Assembly: GCF_003129925.1 (NCBI RefSeq) | Contig: NZ_QFFN01000025.1 | Location: forward strand, 1-35,274 | DNA length: 35,274 nt | Source: Bifidobacterium catulorum | GTDB lineage: Bacteria > Actinomycetota > Actinomycetes > Actinomycetales > Bifidobacteriaceae | Direction: 5' to 3' | Program-made: the position numbers and the translations under genes | Part shown: piece by piece, positions 15,438-24,292 of the stretch | Position numbering within the stretch: the first letter of the stretch is position 1 | How the letters are laid out: the number at the start of each line of letters is the position of its first letter | Notes under the pieces: model-generated | Database searches by the model: none | What the model was told of the DNA's origin: nothing | Seen by the model: only the letters and a program-made list of their open reading frames with translations

Positions 15438-16889
15438 ATGGGCATCTTCGGCGGCAAAAACGGCGATCATGACGCCAACGGCGGCTCGGACGGCTACGTC
15501 TCGCCTTTCGACGACAGATCAAACTACGTCAACATCAACGACACATCGAACCACGTCGACGCCGACGACGCCCCTCATGACCCCACGTATATCATCGCCG
15601 CAGCGGATGCGCCTGCCACGAAGGGCCGGAACGAAGCCACGGCGTCGAACTGGACCGCACCATCGAACACTCAGCCGAACACGGCACCGATCACACCGCC
15701 CTCCCGCAAACGCCCATATTCCGGCGCCGACGCCGCACTGCGCCACAACGCCCGGCAACGCGACCCCGATGCCCGCCGCGCGGGCGCCCAGGCCAGACGC
15801 AAACGCCGTCATCCGATCCGCAACATCATCGCCATCATCGCCATCCTGTATCTGCTCTCCGACGTCTTCCCCGGAATCGGATCGTTCCTCGGACTCGGCG
15901 GCGACTCCGACGGCAGGTCGCGCTCCTCGTCATACTCGTCATATTCGCCGCCCAAGACGGCGCAACCCCTGCGATTCAAGGTGCTCGACCGCACCGGCAA
16001 CCTCACGTATGTCGAACGTTCCGACAAGACGCTCAGCGCCGACTTCACCATCGTCTCCGCCCAACGCGGTCCGAAAAGCTGCAGCGGCCAGAACACCCTG
16101 CTCGTGAAATACCAGACGAAGAACACGTCGACGACCGACATCGACATGACGTCGTATCTGTCGTTCGACGTCTACGATTCCGGCATCGGGCTGCGGAACA
16201 TCGGATGCTTCACCGGCGATAATCCGAAAGGCTACGAATTCTCCGACACGATGAGGAAGATACGTCCGGGCGCGTCGATGGAGTTCATGCAGGCGTACGA
16301 GCTGCGCAACGTCGCCGACACGTCGTACGACGTGCGCGTCGGCAGCCATTCGCGCAACATGCCCACGTCGATCGGCGCATCGTTCACCCTGCCGAAGGAC
16401 GTGAACGACCTTGCCGCCACCGACGTCGCCAAACCCGGGCAGATCATCAAACCCGACATGCCGAAGGACTTCACGCAGGGCATGACAAGGCTGACCGGCG
16501 CATCATACCGGTACGACGACGTCACCGCCGGACGGCAGGTGGATGTCAAGCCTGTGAGCGCCGTCAAGGGGCCGAAGACCTACAAGGGCGCTCCAACGGT
16601 GATCGTGACGTACCGATGGGTCAACCGCACGCCGATACCGTTGTCGTTCACCGACGCCGTGACGACGACGGTGTATCAGAACGGCGTGGAGCTCAAACCG
16701 ACCTCGTTCTCGGACCGGTTCCCCGGCTATTCGGTGGCGACGCGTGACGTTCCGGTCATGCAGGACGTGCCGATGACCACGACGATGGCGTACGAACTCG
16801 GCAGCGAATCGCAACCGGTGACGACGTCCATGAAGGGCTTTGCGAGCATCGGAGACAAGACGGTGACGAAGGATCTTACACTGGGGTAA
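15438..16889 (+). CDS. Membrane-anchored protein with two DUF5067-like domains
   Basis: Hypothetical envelope protein (483 aa). The first 125 residues are polar and low in complexity with a basic end (ARRKRRHP); a single membrane helix (about 128-143, IRNIIAIIAILYLLSDVF) follows, so residues after about 150 should be outside the cell. The exposed part has two related beta-rich modules. The first (about 175-320) contains VKYQTKNTSTTDIDMTSYLSFDVYDSG; the second (about 350-483) contains VTYRWVNRTPIPLSFTDAVTTTVYQNG. This alternation of 'K/R-W-x-N-x-T' and 'x-V-Y-x-x-G' is what DUF5067/DUF4352-type domains look like, possibly Ig-like. Start ATG 15438 with AAGGGGG nine bases upstream. No pathway link is visible. 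Confidence 0.8.
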   Translation: MGIFGGKNGDHDANGGSDGYVSPFDDRSNYVNINDTSNHVDADDAPHDPTYIIAAADAPATKGRNEATASNWTAPSNTQPNTAPITPPSRKRPYSGADAALRHNARQRDPDARRAGAQARRKRRHPIRNIIAIIAILYLLSDVFPGIGSFLGLGGDSDGRSRSSSYSSYSPPKTAQPLRFKVLDRTGNLTYVERSDKTLSADFTIVSAQRGPKSCSGQNTLLVKYQTKNTSTTDIDMTSYLSFDVYDSGIGLRNIGCFTGDNPKGYEFSDTMRKIRPGASMEFMQAYELRNVADTSYDVRVGSHSRNMPTSIGASFTLPKDVNDLAATDVAKPGQIIKPDMPKDFTQGMTRLTGASYRYDDVTAGRQVDVKPVSAVKGPKTYKGAPTVIVTYRWVNRTPIPLSFTDAVTTTVYQNGVELKPTSFSDRFPGYSVATRDVPVMQDVPMTTTMAYELGSESQPVTTSMKGFASIGDKTVTKDLTLG

Positions 16890-16930
16890 ATCTTACGCTG
16901 GAGTAGGCAGAAGTAGGCAAGGGTGGAATC

Positions 16931-16980
16931 GACTACCCCTCAGCCCGCCTTCGGCGGCCAGCCCCCTGGCAAGGGGAGCC
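16931..16980 (-). repeat. Bifidobacterial GGCTCCCC hairpin repeat, copy A
   Basis: Read on the minus strand it is GGCTCCCCTTGCCAGGGGG followed by CTGGCCGCCGAAGGCGGGCTGAGGGG, the same layout as the copy at 30670-30724: a CCCC/GGGG stem, a GCCG/CGGC stem and a closing TGAGGGG. It lies between two convergent genes. Confidence 0.75.
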
Positions 16981-17050
16981 CCTGCGGGAGACATTCCACT
17001 CCGCCCAGCACGACAGGGAGCCCCTGCGGGAACCCGTAACCCGTAACCCG

Positions 17051-18955
17051 TCATCCCCGTTTTCTCGGCCGGTTCTTGCGGAAGATGTCGATGACGATCC
17101 ACACCGACAGCAGAAATGCGACGACATATCCCATGAATCCGATGACGGGTATGCCGAAGATCACCGGCTTCATGCCGGCGTAATACACGATCGACGACCC
17201 GACGAACAGGCCGACGACGATCAACGCCATCGTCAGGCGGTCGACCATGTAGCTCAGCTGGCGTATCGGCTCCTCGGAGCCGACCATCTCCACGTTGGCC
17301 TTGAGCTGGCCGCGAGTGAGCATCCGGGCGGCGGTGCGGGCCTCGGCAAGCGCGCCCAACGTGCCGTGCATCGCCTTCTGCCCCTCGATGCCCAACGTCT
17401 TCGCCTCATCCCTGGCGGCGGAACGCAGGCCGCGTGTGCTGGCGATGTGCGCGGTGATGATGGCGATCATGTCGGTGTCTGGGAGGAATTCGTCGAGCAC
17501 GCCCTCCAATGTGACGAGGCCACGCGCGACGGTCGTGACGATGCCGGGCAGTTCCACGTGATGCTTGCGGGAAAGCTGCACGAGCGCGGTGACGAACGCG
17601 CCGATGTCGAGGTCCTGCAGGCTGACGGTGCCGAAGTCCTGGACGATGGCGTCGAGGTCGGACAACAGGCCGGGATAGTTGACTTCGGCGGTGTCTGACG
17701 GGCCGGCGAACCGCAGGAACGCTTCGGCGAGGGCGGGGGAATCCTGCTTGCCGACGGCGAAGATGATGTCCTGGAGTATCGACCGCGTGCGCGCGGAAAG
17801 ACGGCCGGTCATGCCGAGGTCGATCATCACGATCCTGCCGTCGCGGATGATGATGTTGCCGGGATGGGGGTCGGCGTGGAAGAAGCCTTCGTCGAGCACC
17901 TGGGCGGCGTAGTTGTCGACGAGCTTGTTGCCGATCTCCTCCAGCGAGTATCCGGCGGCGACGAGCCGGTCGGGATGCGAGACGGAGATGCCTTCGACGT
18001 AGTCCATCACGACCACGTGTTCGGTGCACAGGTTGATGTAGGGCTTGGGGCAGTCCATGTACTTGTAGTCTTTGGCGAATTCGCGGAAGTCCACGAGATT
18101 GCGGGCCTCGATGAGGAAGTTCGTCTCGGACTGGAAGCTGTCCCACAGTTCCTCGATCACGCCGTTGAGGTCTATGATCTGGGCGGATTTGATGTATTTG
18201 GTGGCGCGGCGGGAGACGGATCGCATGATGTCGATGTCCTGCGCCATGGTCTCGCGCACGCCGGGACGCTGCACTTTGACGGCGACGTCCTCGCCGGTGA
18301 CGAGTCGCGCGCGATGCACCTGCGCGAGCGACGCCGAGCCGAGCGGGGTGCGGTCGATGGACGAGAATACCTGGTCGACCGGGCGATGGTATTCGTGGGC
18401 GAGCGTGTCGAGCACGGTCTCGTATGGGATGGGGTCGGCGTCGGCGCGGAGTTTGGCGAGTTCGTCGCAGAATTCCTGGGGCAGAATCTCGCTTCGCATG
18501 GAGAGGTTCTGCCCGACCTTGACGAACGTCGGTCCGAGCGCTTCGAACATGAGGCGCATCTTGACCGGCGTCAGGCCGTGGAAGATGTCGAATTGGCGGG
18601 CGATGCCGAAGATCTCGGCGAGGCGGTGGAGCCGGCCTTTGCGCGTGAGATGGTATTGTTCGGCGAACGTGGGCTGTTTGGCGCCGAACAGGCCGATGGT
18701 GTGTTCGTGGTCGGGGAAATCGTCGTGTTCCTCGCTGACGGGCGTGCCGGAGATGGCGTCGAGCACCTGATCGTCGGTGAGCAGCGGGTCGTTGGGGGCG
18801 TTGGTCATAGGTGTGCCGGATATGGAGGTATCGCCAGCACGGGTATCGTTCGCACCGACACCGTCTGTGGGCATGGCGTCGTCGTGTTGCAGCTTCGCGG
18901 CGTCACGATGCGCCGATTCGCCGTTCGATGCCGTTTCACGCTTCTCCTGTGTCAT
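17051..18955 (-). CDS. AarF/UbiB (ABC1) family atypical kinase
   Basis: Protein of about 634 aa with an ABC1/UbiB kinase-like domain and two C-terminal membrane helices. Motifs: the signature K-x-G-Q in FVKVGQNLSMRSEILPQEF; the Ala-rich nucleotide loop LGSASLAQVHRA; Lys227 in VAVKVQRPGV; NFLIEARNL; the catalytic loop FHADPHPGN; and the metal-binding MIDLGMTG. The C-terminus (about 570-625) is hydrophobic, then Lys/Arg-rich. UbiB proteins support ubiquinone synthesis or lipid handling elsewhere; bifidobacteria are thought to lack respiratory quinones, so a lipid or envelope role is more likely. I used ATG 18955, which has GGATGG upstream; 18973 adds six residues. The upstream gap holds a 19-bp-spaced repeat (19133-19180). 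Confidence 0.9.
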   Translation of the reverse strand: MTQEKRETASNGESAHRDAAKLQHDDAMPTDGVGANDTRAGDTSISGTPMTNAPNDPLLTDDQVLDAISGTPVSEEHDDFPDHEHTIGLFGAKQPTFAEQYHLTRKGRLHRLAEIFGIARQFDIFHGLTPVKMRLMFEALGPTFVKVGQNLSMRSEILPQEFCDELAKLRADADPIPYETVLDTLAHEYHRPVDQVFSSIDRTPLGSASLAQVHRARLVTGEDVAVKVQRPGVRETMAQDIDIMRSVSRRATKYIKSAQIIDLNGVIEELWDSFQSETNFLIEARNLVDFREFAKDYKYMDCPKPYINLCTEHVVVMDYVEGISVSHPDRLVAAGYSLEEIGNKLVDNYAAQVLDEGFFHADPHPGNIIIRDGRIVMIDLGMTGRLSARTRSILQDIIFAVGKQDSPALAEAFLRFAGPSDTAEVNYPGLLSDLDAIVQDFGTVSLQDLDIGAFVTALVQLSRKHHVELPGIVTTVARGLVTLEGVLDEFLPDTDMIAIITAHIASTRGLRSAARDEAKTLGIEGQKAMHGTLGALAEARTAARMLTRGQLKANVEMVGSEEPIRQLSYMVDRLTMALIVVGLFVGSSIVYYAGMKPVIFGIPVIGFMGYVVAFLLSVWIVIDIFRKNRPRKRG

Positions 18956-19378
18956 AAATCCATCCATACTCATTCACATGCTGACCACGGACCCGCATTC
19001 CCCAGCCATGGACTCACTCGCCCTGACCGCGGATTCGGATTCCCGGCAACGGACTCGCACACGCGTGCCGGACTTTTCGTTGTGTGACGGGAACACAAAC
19101 GTTGCAATTCCAACATTCGCCTAAAACGCATCCCAACACGTAGCGCAAAGTCCAACACGTAACGGCAAGTCCAACACGTAATACCTGGGGCGGCGCATGT
19201 CGTCACATCGCAGCGCGGGTTTGGCACGCATCGGCACACCACCGCAGCGGGTGCGGGCATTCGTAACGGACGCGGCGCATCTCCATAGGTGGGGAACCGC
19301 AACGAGTTCGAGAGGTCGCAGCGGACGCAGTGCGCCGTAATGGACGAAACGCCCGCGGCTACGACCGTGTTTTCGCTG
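18956..19378. promoter_or_regulatory. Gene-free region upstream of the AarF-like gene, with iteron-like repeat
   Basis: No supported gene. CCAACACGTA occurs at 19133-19142, 19152-19161 and 19171-19180, each 19 bp apart, with a related CCAACATTCG at 19110-19119. Regularly spaced direct repeats suggest a binding array for an unknown protein. I see no clear terminator or -10/-35 pair. Confidence 0.5.
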
Positions 19379-19915
19379 TTATTCGGCTTTCGGAGCCTCG
19401 GCAGCGGAACCGTCACCGGTACCGTCACCAGTACCATCACCGCCACAGGAGCAGGTGCCGGCCGCCGATTCGCCGGCTTCCGAGTCGTCAGACGTCTCCG
19501 CCTCAGCAGCCGCACCGGCATCCGCCTTGCTCGCGGCCTGCGCCGCCTTCTCGGCCTTTTCGGCCTTGATGGTTTCGGCGAGCTCGGCAACCTTGGCCAC
19601 GTATGCGGCGCGCTCCTCCTCGCTCATGACGGTCAGCCGGGCCTTGAGCGCCGCCTCCTTCACGTCGTCGACGGTCTCGCGTGCCTTCGCCGCCGCGCCC
19701 TGTGCCCCGGAGAGCGCATCCTTGGCGGCGCCCTGGGCCTTGCGGCTGAGTTCGGAGTTCAGCACCTTGCCCTGATCGACGGTCAGTTCGCCCTTCTTCA
19801 CCAGGTCGTCGACGATCTGCTGTCCTTTTTCGGCGCCGGTGGCCACCGCACCTACGCCGGCCAGGAAAATCGTACGCAGGCCCTCACCCAGGTCATTGAA
19901 GTTGAAATCGGCCAT
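19379..19915 (-). CDS. Phasin-like coiled-coil protein with acidic Cys/Gly tail
   Basis: A 178-residue soluble protein. The N-terminal part (1-30, FNDLGEGLRTIFLAGVGAVATGAEKGQQIVDDLVKKGELT) and the long amphipathic Ala/Lys/Glu helix (about 30-130) resemble phasin or PHA-granule-associated proteins and the stress proteins with that fold. The tail (130-178) is acidic and low in complexity, with CSCGG followed by a threefold GDGT-type repeat. ATG 19915 has GAAGGAG nine bases upstream, a strong site. No polyhydroxyalkanoate synthase is seen in this window, so the granule role is doubtful; a surface or nucleoid role is equally possible. Its neighbours (UbiB-like kinase, gatD) give little hint. Confidence 0.85.
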   Translation of the reverse strand: MADFNFNDLGEGLRTIFLAGVGAVATGAEKGQQIVDDLVKKGELTVDQGKVLNSELSRKAQGAAKDALSGAQGAAAKARETVDDVKEAALKARLTVMSEEERAAYVAKVAELAETIKAEKAEKAAQAASKADAGAAAEAETSDDSEAGESAAGTCSCGGDGTGDGTGDGSAAEAPKAE

Positions 19916-20158
19916 GATGTCGCTCCTTCACGTGTTCTCGGCGGCGACCGCACGGTGTTATGACCGTCGGGGACGCCGCCGCCATCGTCTTCAACTCTAC
20001 CGCAGACGCATGGCCCGATTCCTGAACATTTCGACCCGTTCTGTCGTACGCCCCGCCGTCACGCGGGCCGGTTCAAACAAGTGGAACCTCATGTGGACAG
20101 GGCCGCGCCACACGGCTTGCCCGCCCTACGTGCCGCAGTCCGGCCCACGTGACGCGGT

Positions 20159-20968
20159 TCACCGCGGCCGGCCGGCCGCCACGCGCCGCGCCTCCGAGGC
20201 GAACTTCTCCAATCGGTCGAGCTCCGCACGCGCGTCCTCGGTCACACGCGGCTCGAACACGCCGTACCGTCGTTCGACGGCCTTCGTGATCAGGAAATCC
20301 GCGATCTTCGGATTCTTCGGCAGCAGCGAACCATGCATGTACGTGCCGATGACGTTGTTCACGCGCGCGCCTTCGGTATGATCCTCGCCGTTGTTGCCGC
20401 GTCCATCAGCGTCCACGCGGCCGAGCGGCGCCACGCCGTCACGCAGGAACGTCTGCCCCGAATGGTTCTCATAGCCGATGACGTCACCGAAATCATCGGA
20501 ACGCTCGACGAGGTTGCCGATCATGCGCACGTCCTGACCGACCGTATACGCGCCGATCACGCCGATGCCGTCGAGACGTCTGCCCTCGGACGTCTCGAAA
20601 TACTCGCCGAACAGCTGATACATGCCGCAGATCATCAGCATCGGCACGCCGTCGGCGGCGAGCGAACGCAGCAGGTCGGCGCGGGTGAAGAAATCGTCGA
20701 TGATCTTGCCCTGGCCGCTGTCCTGACCGCCGCCGCCCAGAATCATATCGACGCGTTCGGGCCATGCATCGCCCTGATTGTAATAATGCATCACCGGCTC
20801 GTAGCCGTACAGCGCGAGTCGGCGGCGGATGACGAGCACGTTGCCCGAGTCGCCGTAGATGTTCATATCGTTGGGATACAGGCTCATCACGTCGATCGGA
20901 CGACGTTCCGCCGACGCAACCGACGACGCCACGGCTTCGACCCCAGGCGTGCTTGCTTCGTTCGTCAT
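20159..20968 (-). CDS. gatD: Lipid II isoglutaminyl synthase, glutaminase subunit GatD
   Basis: Glutamine amidotransferase (269 aa) that releases ammonia from glutamine for MurT. Together they convert D-Glu of the lipid II stem peptide to D-isoglutamine at the membrane. What I see: a CobB/CobQ-like class I amidotransferase fold with LYPNDMNIYGDSGNVL at the start, the GGGGQDSGQ loop (78-86), the catalytic Cys114 in LMICGMYQLFGEYF, and the catalytic His212 in GTYMHGSLLPKNP. GYENHSGQT (165-173) is typical of GatD. ATG 20968 has GGAGGAG six bases upstream, and the preceding frame is non-native, so the longer reading was rejected. It lies 29 bp downstream of murT in the same operon. The C-terminal 40 residues are polar and longer than usual. 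Confidence 0.95.
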   Translation of the reverse strand: MTNEASTPGVEAVASSVASAERRPIDVMSLYPNDMNIYGDSGNVLVIRRRLALYGYEPVMHYYNQGDAWPERVDMILGGGGQDSGQGKIIDDFFTRADLLRSLAADGVPMLMICGMYQLFGEYFETSEGRRLDGIGVIGAYTVGQDVRMIGNLVERSDDFGDVIGYENHSGQTFLRDGVAPLGRVDADGRGNNGEDHTEGARVNNVIGTYMHGSLLPKNPKIADFLITKAVERRYGVFEPRVTEDARAELDRLEKFASEARRVAAGRPR

Positions 20969-20997
20969 ATCAACTCCTCCGTTCGCCCGTCCGACCG

Positions 20998-22455
20998 TCA
21001 TTCGCGTCCCACGCCGGCGTCGGCCACATCGGCGATGCGGCCAAGATGCGCGCGCACCTTCAGCATGGACGTGTACGTGCAGTAGATGCGCTTGGGCCGC
21101 CCCCCGTCCTTGGCGAGGAACGCATCGACGGCGGCGTCGATATCGGGGTCGACGTCGCCGACCGCGACCTCGTCGTAGCCGAGGCGAAGCGCCATATCCC
21201 ACGCGCGCACGCCGGAGACCATGCCGACGCCGGTGCCGCGCAGTCCGGTGAAGTCGACGTCCCACAGCCAGCTCATGTCGCGGCCGTCGGCGTATTCGTC
21301 GTTGATGACGATCATCGTGTCGTGGCCGGCCGGGTCGAACGACGTCAACGCCAGTCGGAAGCCCATGGGGTTCTTGACGAGCAGCAGTTCGACCTCCGTG
21401 CCGTTGACGTCGATGGATTCGCCGCGGCCGAACGCGGGCGTGACCTCGGCGACGGCGGCGATGAGATCGTCGTCGGTGGGATGGATGTCCTTCCCGATGA
21501 CGCCGGCCGCGTCGATGGCGTCGGCGGCCACGGCGCGGACGACGGCGAGCGCCGCGGCCGCATTGAACAGGTTGTAGACGCCTTCGAGACGGACGTCGGT
21601 GGAGTAGACGCGGCCATCCATGAGGAAGTCGGCATGATGGTCGCCGACCTTGGTGAGGACGACGTCGGCCGGCAAGGCGGGAAGGGCCGGGCGGACGGGA
21701 CGGTCGGGCTTCGCGCCTTCCGCGGTCGCGGCGTCGGCGCCCGCGTCCTTCCTGTGCATGTCGTCGTCGGTGGGGAAGAACGGTCGGAGGTCGTCGGACA
21801 AGCCGAAATAGTAGACGCCGGTGCGTGAGGGCACGACGTCGGCGAGGCGCGCGATGCGCGGATCCTCACGGTTGAGCACGACGGTGCCGGTTGTGGTTTC
21901 GGCCACGTGGCTGAGCAGCCGGGCCGTGTTGTCGATTTCGCCGAAGCGGTCGAGCTGGTCGCGCATCACGTTGAGCAGCAGCGCATATCGCGGCCGTACC
22001 TGACGCACGAAATGCACGGCGTAGGCCTCGTCGAGTTCGAGCACGGCGATGTCGGCGTCGAGCCGGCCGCCCATGGAGACCTCGGTGAGCAGCGCGGACA
22101 CGACGCCGCGTGTGAAGTTCGAGCCGGTGGGATTGGTGAACACCTTGAGGCCGAGACTGCGCAGCATGGATGCGACCATGCGGGTGGTGGTGGTCTTGCC
22201 GTTGGTCCCGGAGACGAGCACCACGCCGAGGGGCAGTTGCGCGAGCGTGCGCGCCAGGAAGCCCGGATCCACCTGTTCCACGATCTTGCCGGGGAATGCG
22301 CTGCCGCCATGCTTGAGGAGGCGCGACAACGCCCGCACGCCCTTGCCTATGGCCGGCGTGGCGAACGCGGTCCACGGTCTGCGCGGCGCGGCCACGGCCT
22401 GCCGCACGTCGACGTCGTCGGCCGCCAGCCCGGCCTGTCCATTGCTTTTCACCAT
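20998..22455 (-). CDS. murT: Lipid II isoglutaminyl synthase, ligase subunit MurT
   Basis: ATP-dependent Mur-ligase-like enzyme (485 aa) that activates the D-Glu carboxyl of lipid II for amidation with ammonia from GatD. The P-loop GTNGKTTTT is at 83-91, the Mur block LNVMRDQLDRFGEIDN is present, and the C-terminal domain (about 355-470, DUF1727) includes KNPMGFRLAL and DMSWLWDVDFTGL. Oddity: the middle domain of well-studied MurT proteins has a four-cysteine zinc ribbon, but here residues about 217-263 form an acidic, Ala/Pro-rich stretch without cysteine. The whole protein has one Cys, near the C-terminus. I chose ATG 22455 because GGAAAGG precedes it by six to eight bases; ATGs at 22479 and 22485 would add up to ten residues. 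It sits between dnaB and gatD. Confidence 0.93.
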   Translation of the reverse strand: MVKSNGQAGLAADDVDVRQAVAAPRRPWTAFATPAIGKGVRALSRLLKHGGSAFPGKIVEQVDPGFLARTLAQLPLGVVLVSGTNGKTTTTRMVASMLRSLGLKVFTNPTGSNFTRGVVSALLTEVSMGGRLDADIAVLELDEAYAVHFVRQVRPRYALLLNVMRDQLDRFGEIDNTARLLSHVAETTTGTVVLNREDPRIARLADVVPSRTGVYYFGLSDDLRPFFPTDDDMHRKDAGADAATAEGAKPDRPVRPALPALPADVVLTKVGDHHADFLMDGRVYSTDVRLEGVYNLFNAAAALAVVRAVAADAIDAAGVIGKDIHPTDDDLIAAVAEVTPAFGRGESIDVNGTEVELLLVKNPMGFRLALTSFDPAGHDTMIVINDEYADGRDMSWLWDVDFTGLRGTGVGMVSGVRAWDMALRLGYDEVAVGDVDPDIDAAVDAFLAKDGGRPKRIYCTYTSMLKVRAHLGRIADVADAGVGRE

Positions 22456-22506
22456 CTCATGCCTTTCCGATTCGCCCATAACCATAGCAAGCCAAGGTCA
22501 CAGGGG

Positions 22507-23913
22507 TCACACGCCCTGCTGCATGTCCTGCGGCATGTCCTGGAAGCGTGAGTTCGCGCCGAGGAACGCCAGGCTGAACGTGTCGGTCGGACCGTTGCGG
22601 TGCTTCGCCATGATGATGTCGGCCTCGCCCGGACGGTCCTCCTTGTCGTAGAAGTCGGGGCGGTGCACGAGGAACACCACGTCGGCGTCCTGCTCGATGG
22701 ATCCGGATTCTCGCAGGTCGGAAAGCTGGGGTTTCTTGTCGTTGCGCATCTCGGGGCCACGGTTCAGCTGCGACAGCGCCACGACCGGCACCTCAAGCTC
22801 CTTGGCGAGCAGCTTCAGCGCTCGCGAGAATTCGGAGACCTCCTGCTGGCGGCTTTCGACGGCCTTGCCGGAGCTCATGAGCTGCAGGTAGTCGATGACG
22901 ACGAGCTTGAGGTCGTTGGTCTGCTTGAGCCGTCGGCATTTGGCCCGGATCTCCATAAGGCTCATGTTCGGCGAGTCGTCGATGAACAGGGGGGCGTCCT
23001 TGAGCGTGCCCCAGAAGTTGTTCAGCCTGTTCCACCGTTCCGGCGTGATCTCGTCGGCGCGGCGCAGCGCCCCCAACGGGATGTCGGTTTCGGCGGCGAT
23101 GATGCGCTGCGCGAGTTCGGTTTTGCTCATCTCCAGGGAGAACACGACGGTGGTCAGGTGCTCGTGCAGCGAGGCGTGACGCGCGAAGTCGATGCCGAGT
23201 GTGGACTTGCCCATGGCGGGGCGTCCGGCCACGACGATCATCTGGCCGGGCTGAAGGCCCTGGGTCACGTTGTCGATGTCGCGGAATCCGGTTTTGACGC
23301 CGGTGTTGATGAGTCCGTTCTGCAGGGCGTCGAGCTGGTTGAGGGTGTCTTCGACGACCGGTCCGATGGCCTGGTAGTCCTGCCGGACCTTGCCGATGCT
23401 CATCTCGTAGACTTCGGCCTGGGCGAGGTTGACGATGTCCTCGGCCTGGGATCCTTCGGCGGAGTAGCCCATCTGGGCGATTTTGGTTCCGGCCGCGATC
23501 ACGTTGCGCAGGATGGCCCGCTGGTGCACGATGTCGGCGTAGTATGTGGCGTTCGCCGCTGTGGGCACCGATGCGACGAGGCTGTGCAGATAGTCCGCGC
23601 CGCCGATTTTTTCGAGGTTGCCTTCCTTGAGCAGTTCGTTGGCCACGAGAACGGCGTCCACGGGCTGCGACGCTGAGAACAGGGTGATGATGGCGTCGTA
23701 GACGGTCTGGTGCTTCGGCTGGTAGAAGTCGGTGACGTCGATCATCTGGCTGACTTCGCCGATGGCGTCCTTGCTCATGAGCATGCCGCCGAGCACGGCC
23801 ATTTCCGCGTTGTCGTCGTGCGGGGGGACGCGGTCGAAGATGGGGTCGCGGTCGCCGCGCTGCCCCCCTTCGCCGTTGCCGTCGCGGTCGTTCCTTGCAA
23901 ACTGTTCAGCCAT
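22507..23913 (-). CDS. dnaB: Replicative DNA helicase DnaB
   Basis: Hexameric 5'-3' helicase of the replisome (468 aa, full length and without an intein). The N-terminal domain (about 25-140) contains PPHDDNAEMAVLGGMLMSKDAIGEV, and the RecA-like C-terminal domain (about 200-460) has Walker A GRPAMGKSTL (Lys236), TVVFSLEMSKTELAQRII, the SLMEIRAKCRRL block, Walker B LVVIDYLQLM and ALSQLNRGPEMR with the family Arg. ATG 23913 begins MAEQFARND; the ribosome site is weak (CGGGA). It heads dnaB-murT-gatD (51 and 29 bp gaps). The upstream side holds a DnaA-box cluster within 400-530 bp, which might couple dnaB expression to initiation. Confidence 0.97.
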   Translation of the reverse strand: MAEQFARNDRDGNGEGGQRGDRDPIFDRVPPHDDNAEMAVLGGMLMSKDAIGEVSQMIDVTDFYQPKHQTVYDAIITLFSASQPVDAVLVANELLKEGNLEKIGGADYLHSLVASVPTAANATYYADIVHQRAILRNVIAAGTKIAQMGYSAEGSQAEDIVNLAQAEVYEMSIGKVRQDYQAIGPVVEDTLNQLDALQNGLINTGVKTGFRDIDNVTQGLQPGQMIVVAGRPAMGKSTLGIDFARHASLHEHLTTVVFSLEMSKTELAQRIIAAETDIPLGALRRADEITPERWNRLNNFWGTLKDAPLFIDDSPNMSLMEIRAKCRRLKQTNDLKLVVIDYLQLMSSGKAVESRQQEVSEFSRALKLLAKELEVPVVALSQLNRGPEMRNDKKPQLSDLRESGSIEQDADVVFLVHRPDFYDKEDRPGEADIIMAKHRNGPTDTFSLAFLGANSRFQDMPQDMQQGV

Positions 23914-24024
23914 GGTCCCGATGATAATTCGGTCGTGGTCGTTCCGTCGTCCAACTGCCCATACCCACAAACGAACATCACACCGGGAGCGGCGCGCAGG
24001 TCACAAACGACCATCACATCGTCG

Positions 24025-24165
24025 GCCAACCGACAAGCGAAATCGATGCGGTCGCTGATCGAGAACTACGGAGTCCGCCATGGCATCAAGCTTTCGCCGG
24101 GGAATATGGGAACCGCCGGAGACCGCGTCGAAGTCATGCCGCTGTATATGGCCATGTTCCTGTGA
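24025..24165 (+). pseudogene. Possible C-terminal remnant of a DUF4143-type ATPase
   Basis: In one plus-strand frame the last 46 codons read ANRQAKSMRSLIENYGVRHG then IKLSPGNMG... and PLYMAMFL with a stop at 24163-24165. The KS-x-R-S-x-x-x-Y start, I-x-x-S-x-x-N-x-G middle and PLY-x-x-F-x end look to me like the C-termini of AAA-type ATPases with a DUF4143 domain. Upstream of it the frame runs into the dnaB start region and no ATPase domain exists. It would be a decayed fragment left after a deletion. The match is by memory only and could be chance. Confidence 0.35.
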
Positions 24166-24292
24166 TATCCGCGGCTTCGTCATGCAACGTACCTAGCGTG
24201 TGGCGACTTGGACTGTTTCATACTGCAAGCGATGGTTCACAAAGCGAGCGGATACGATGTTCCGTTTACTTGGATGTAACCTAGCGGGGAGG

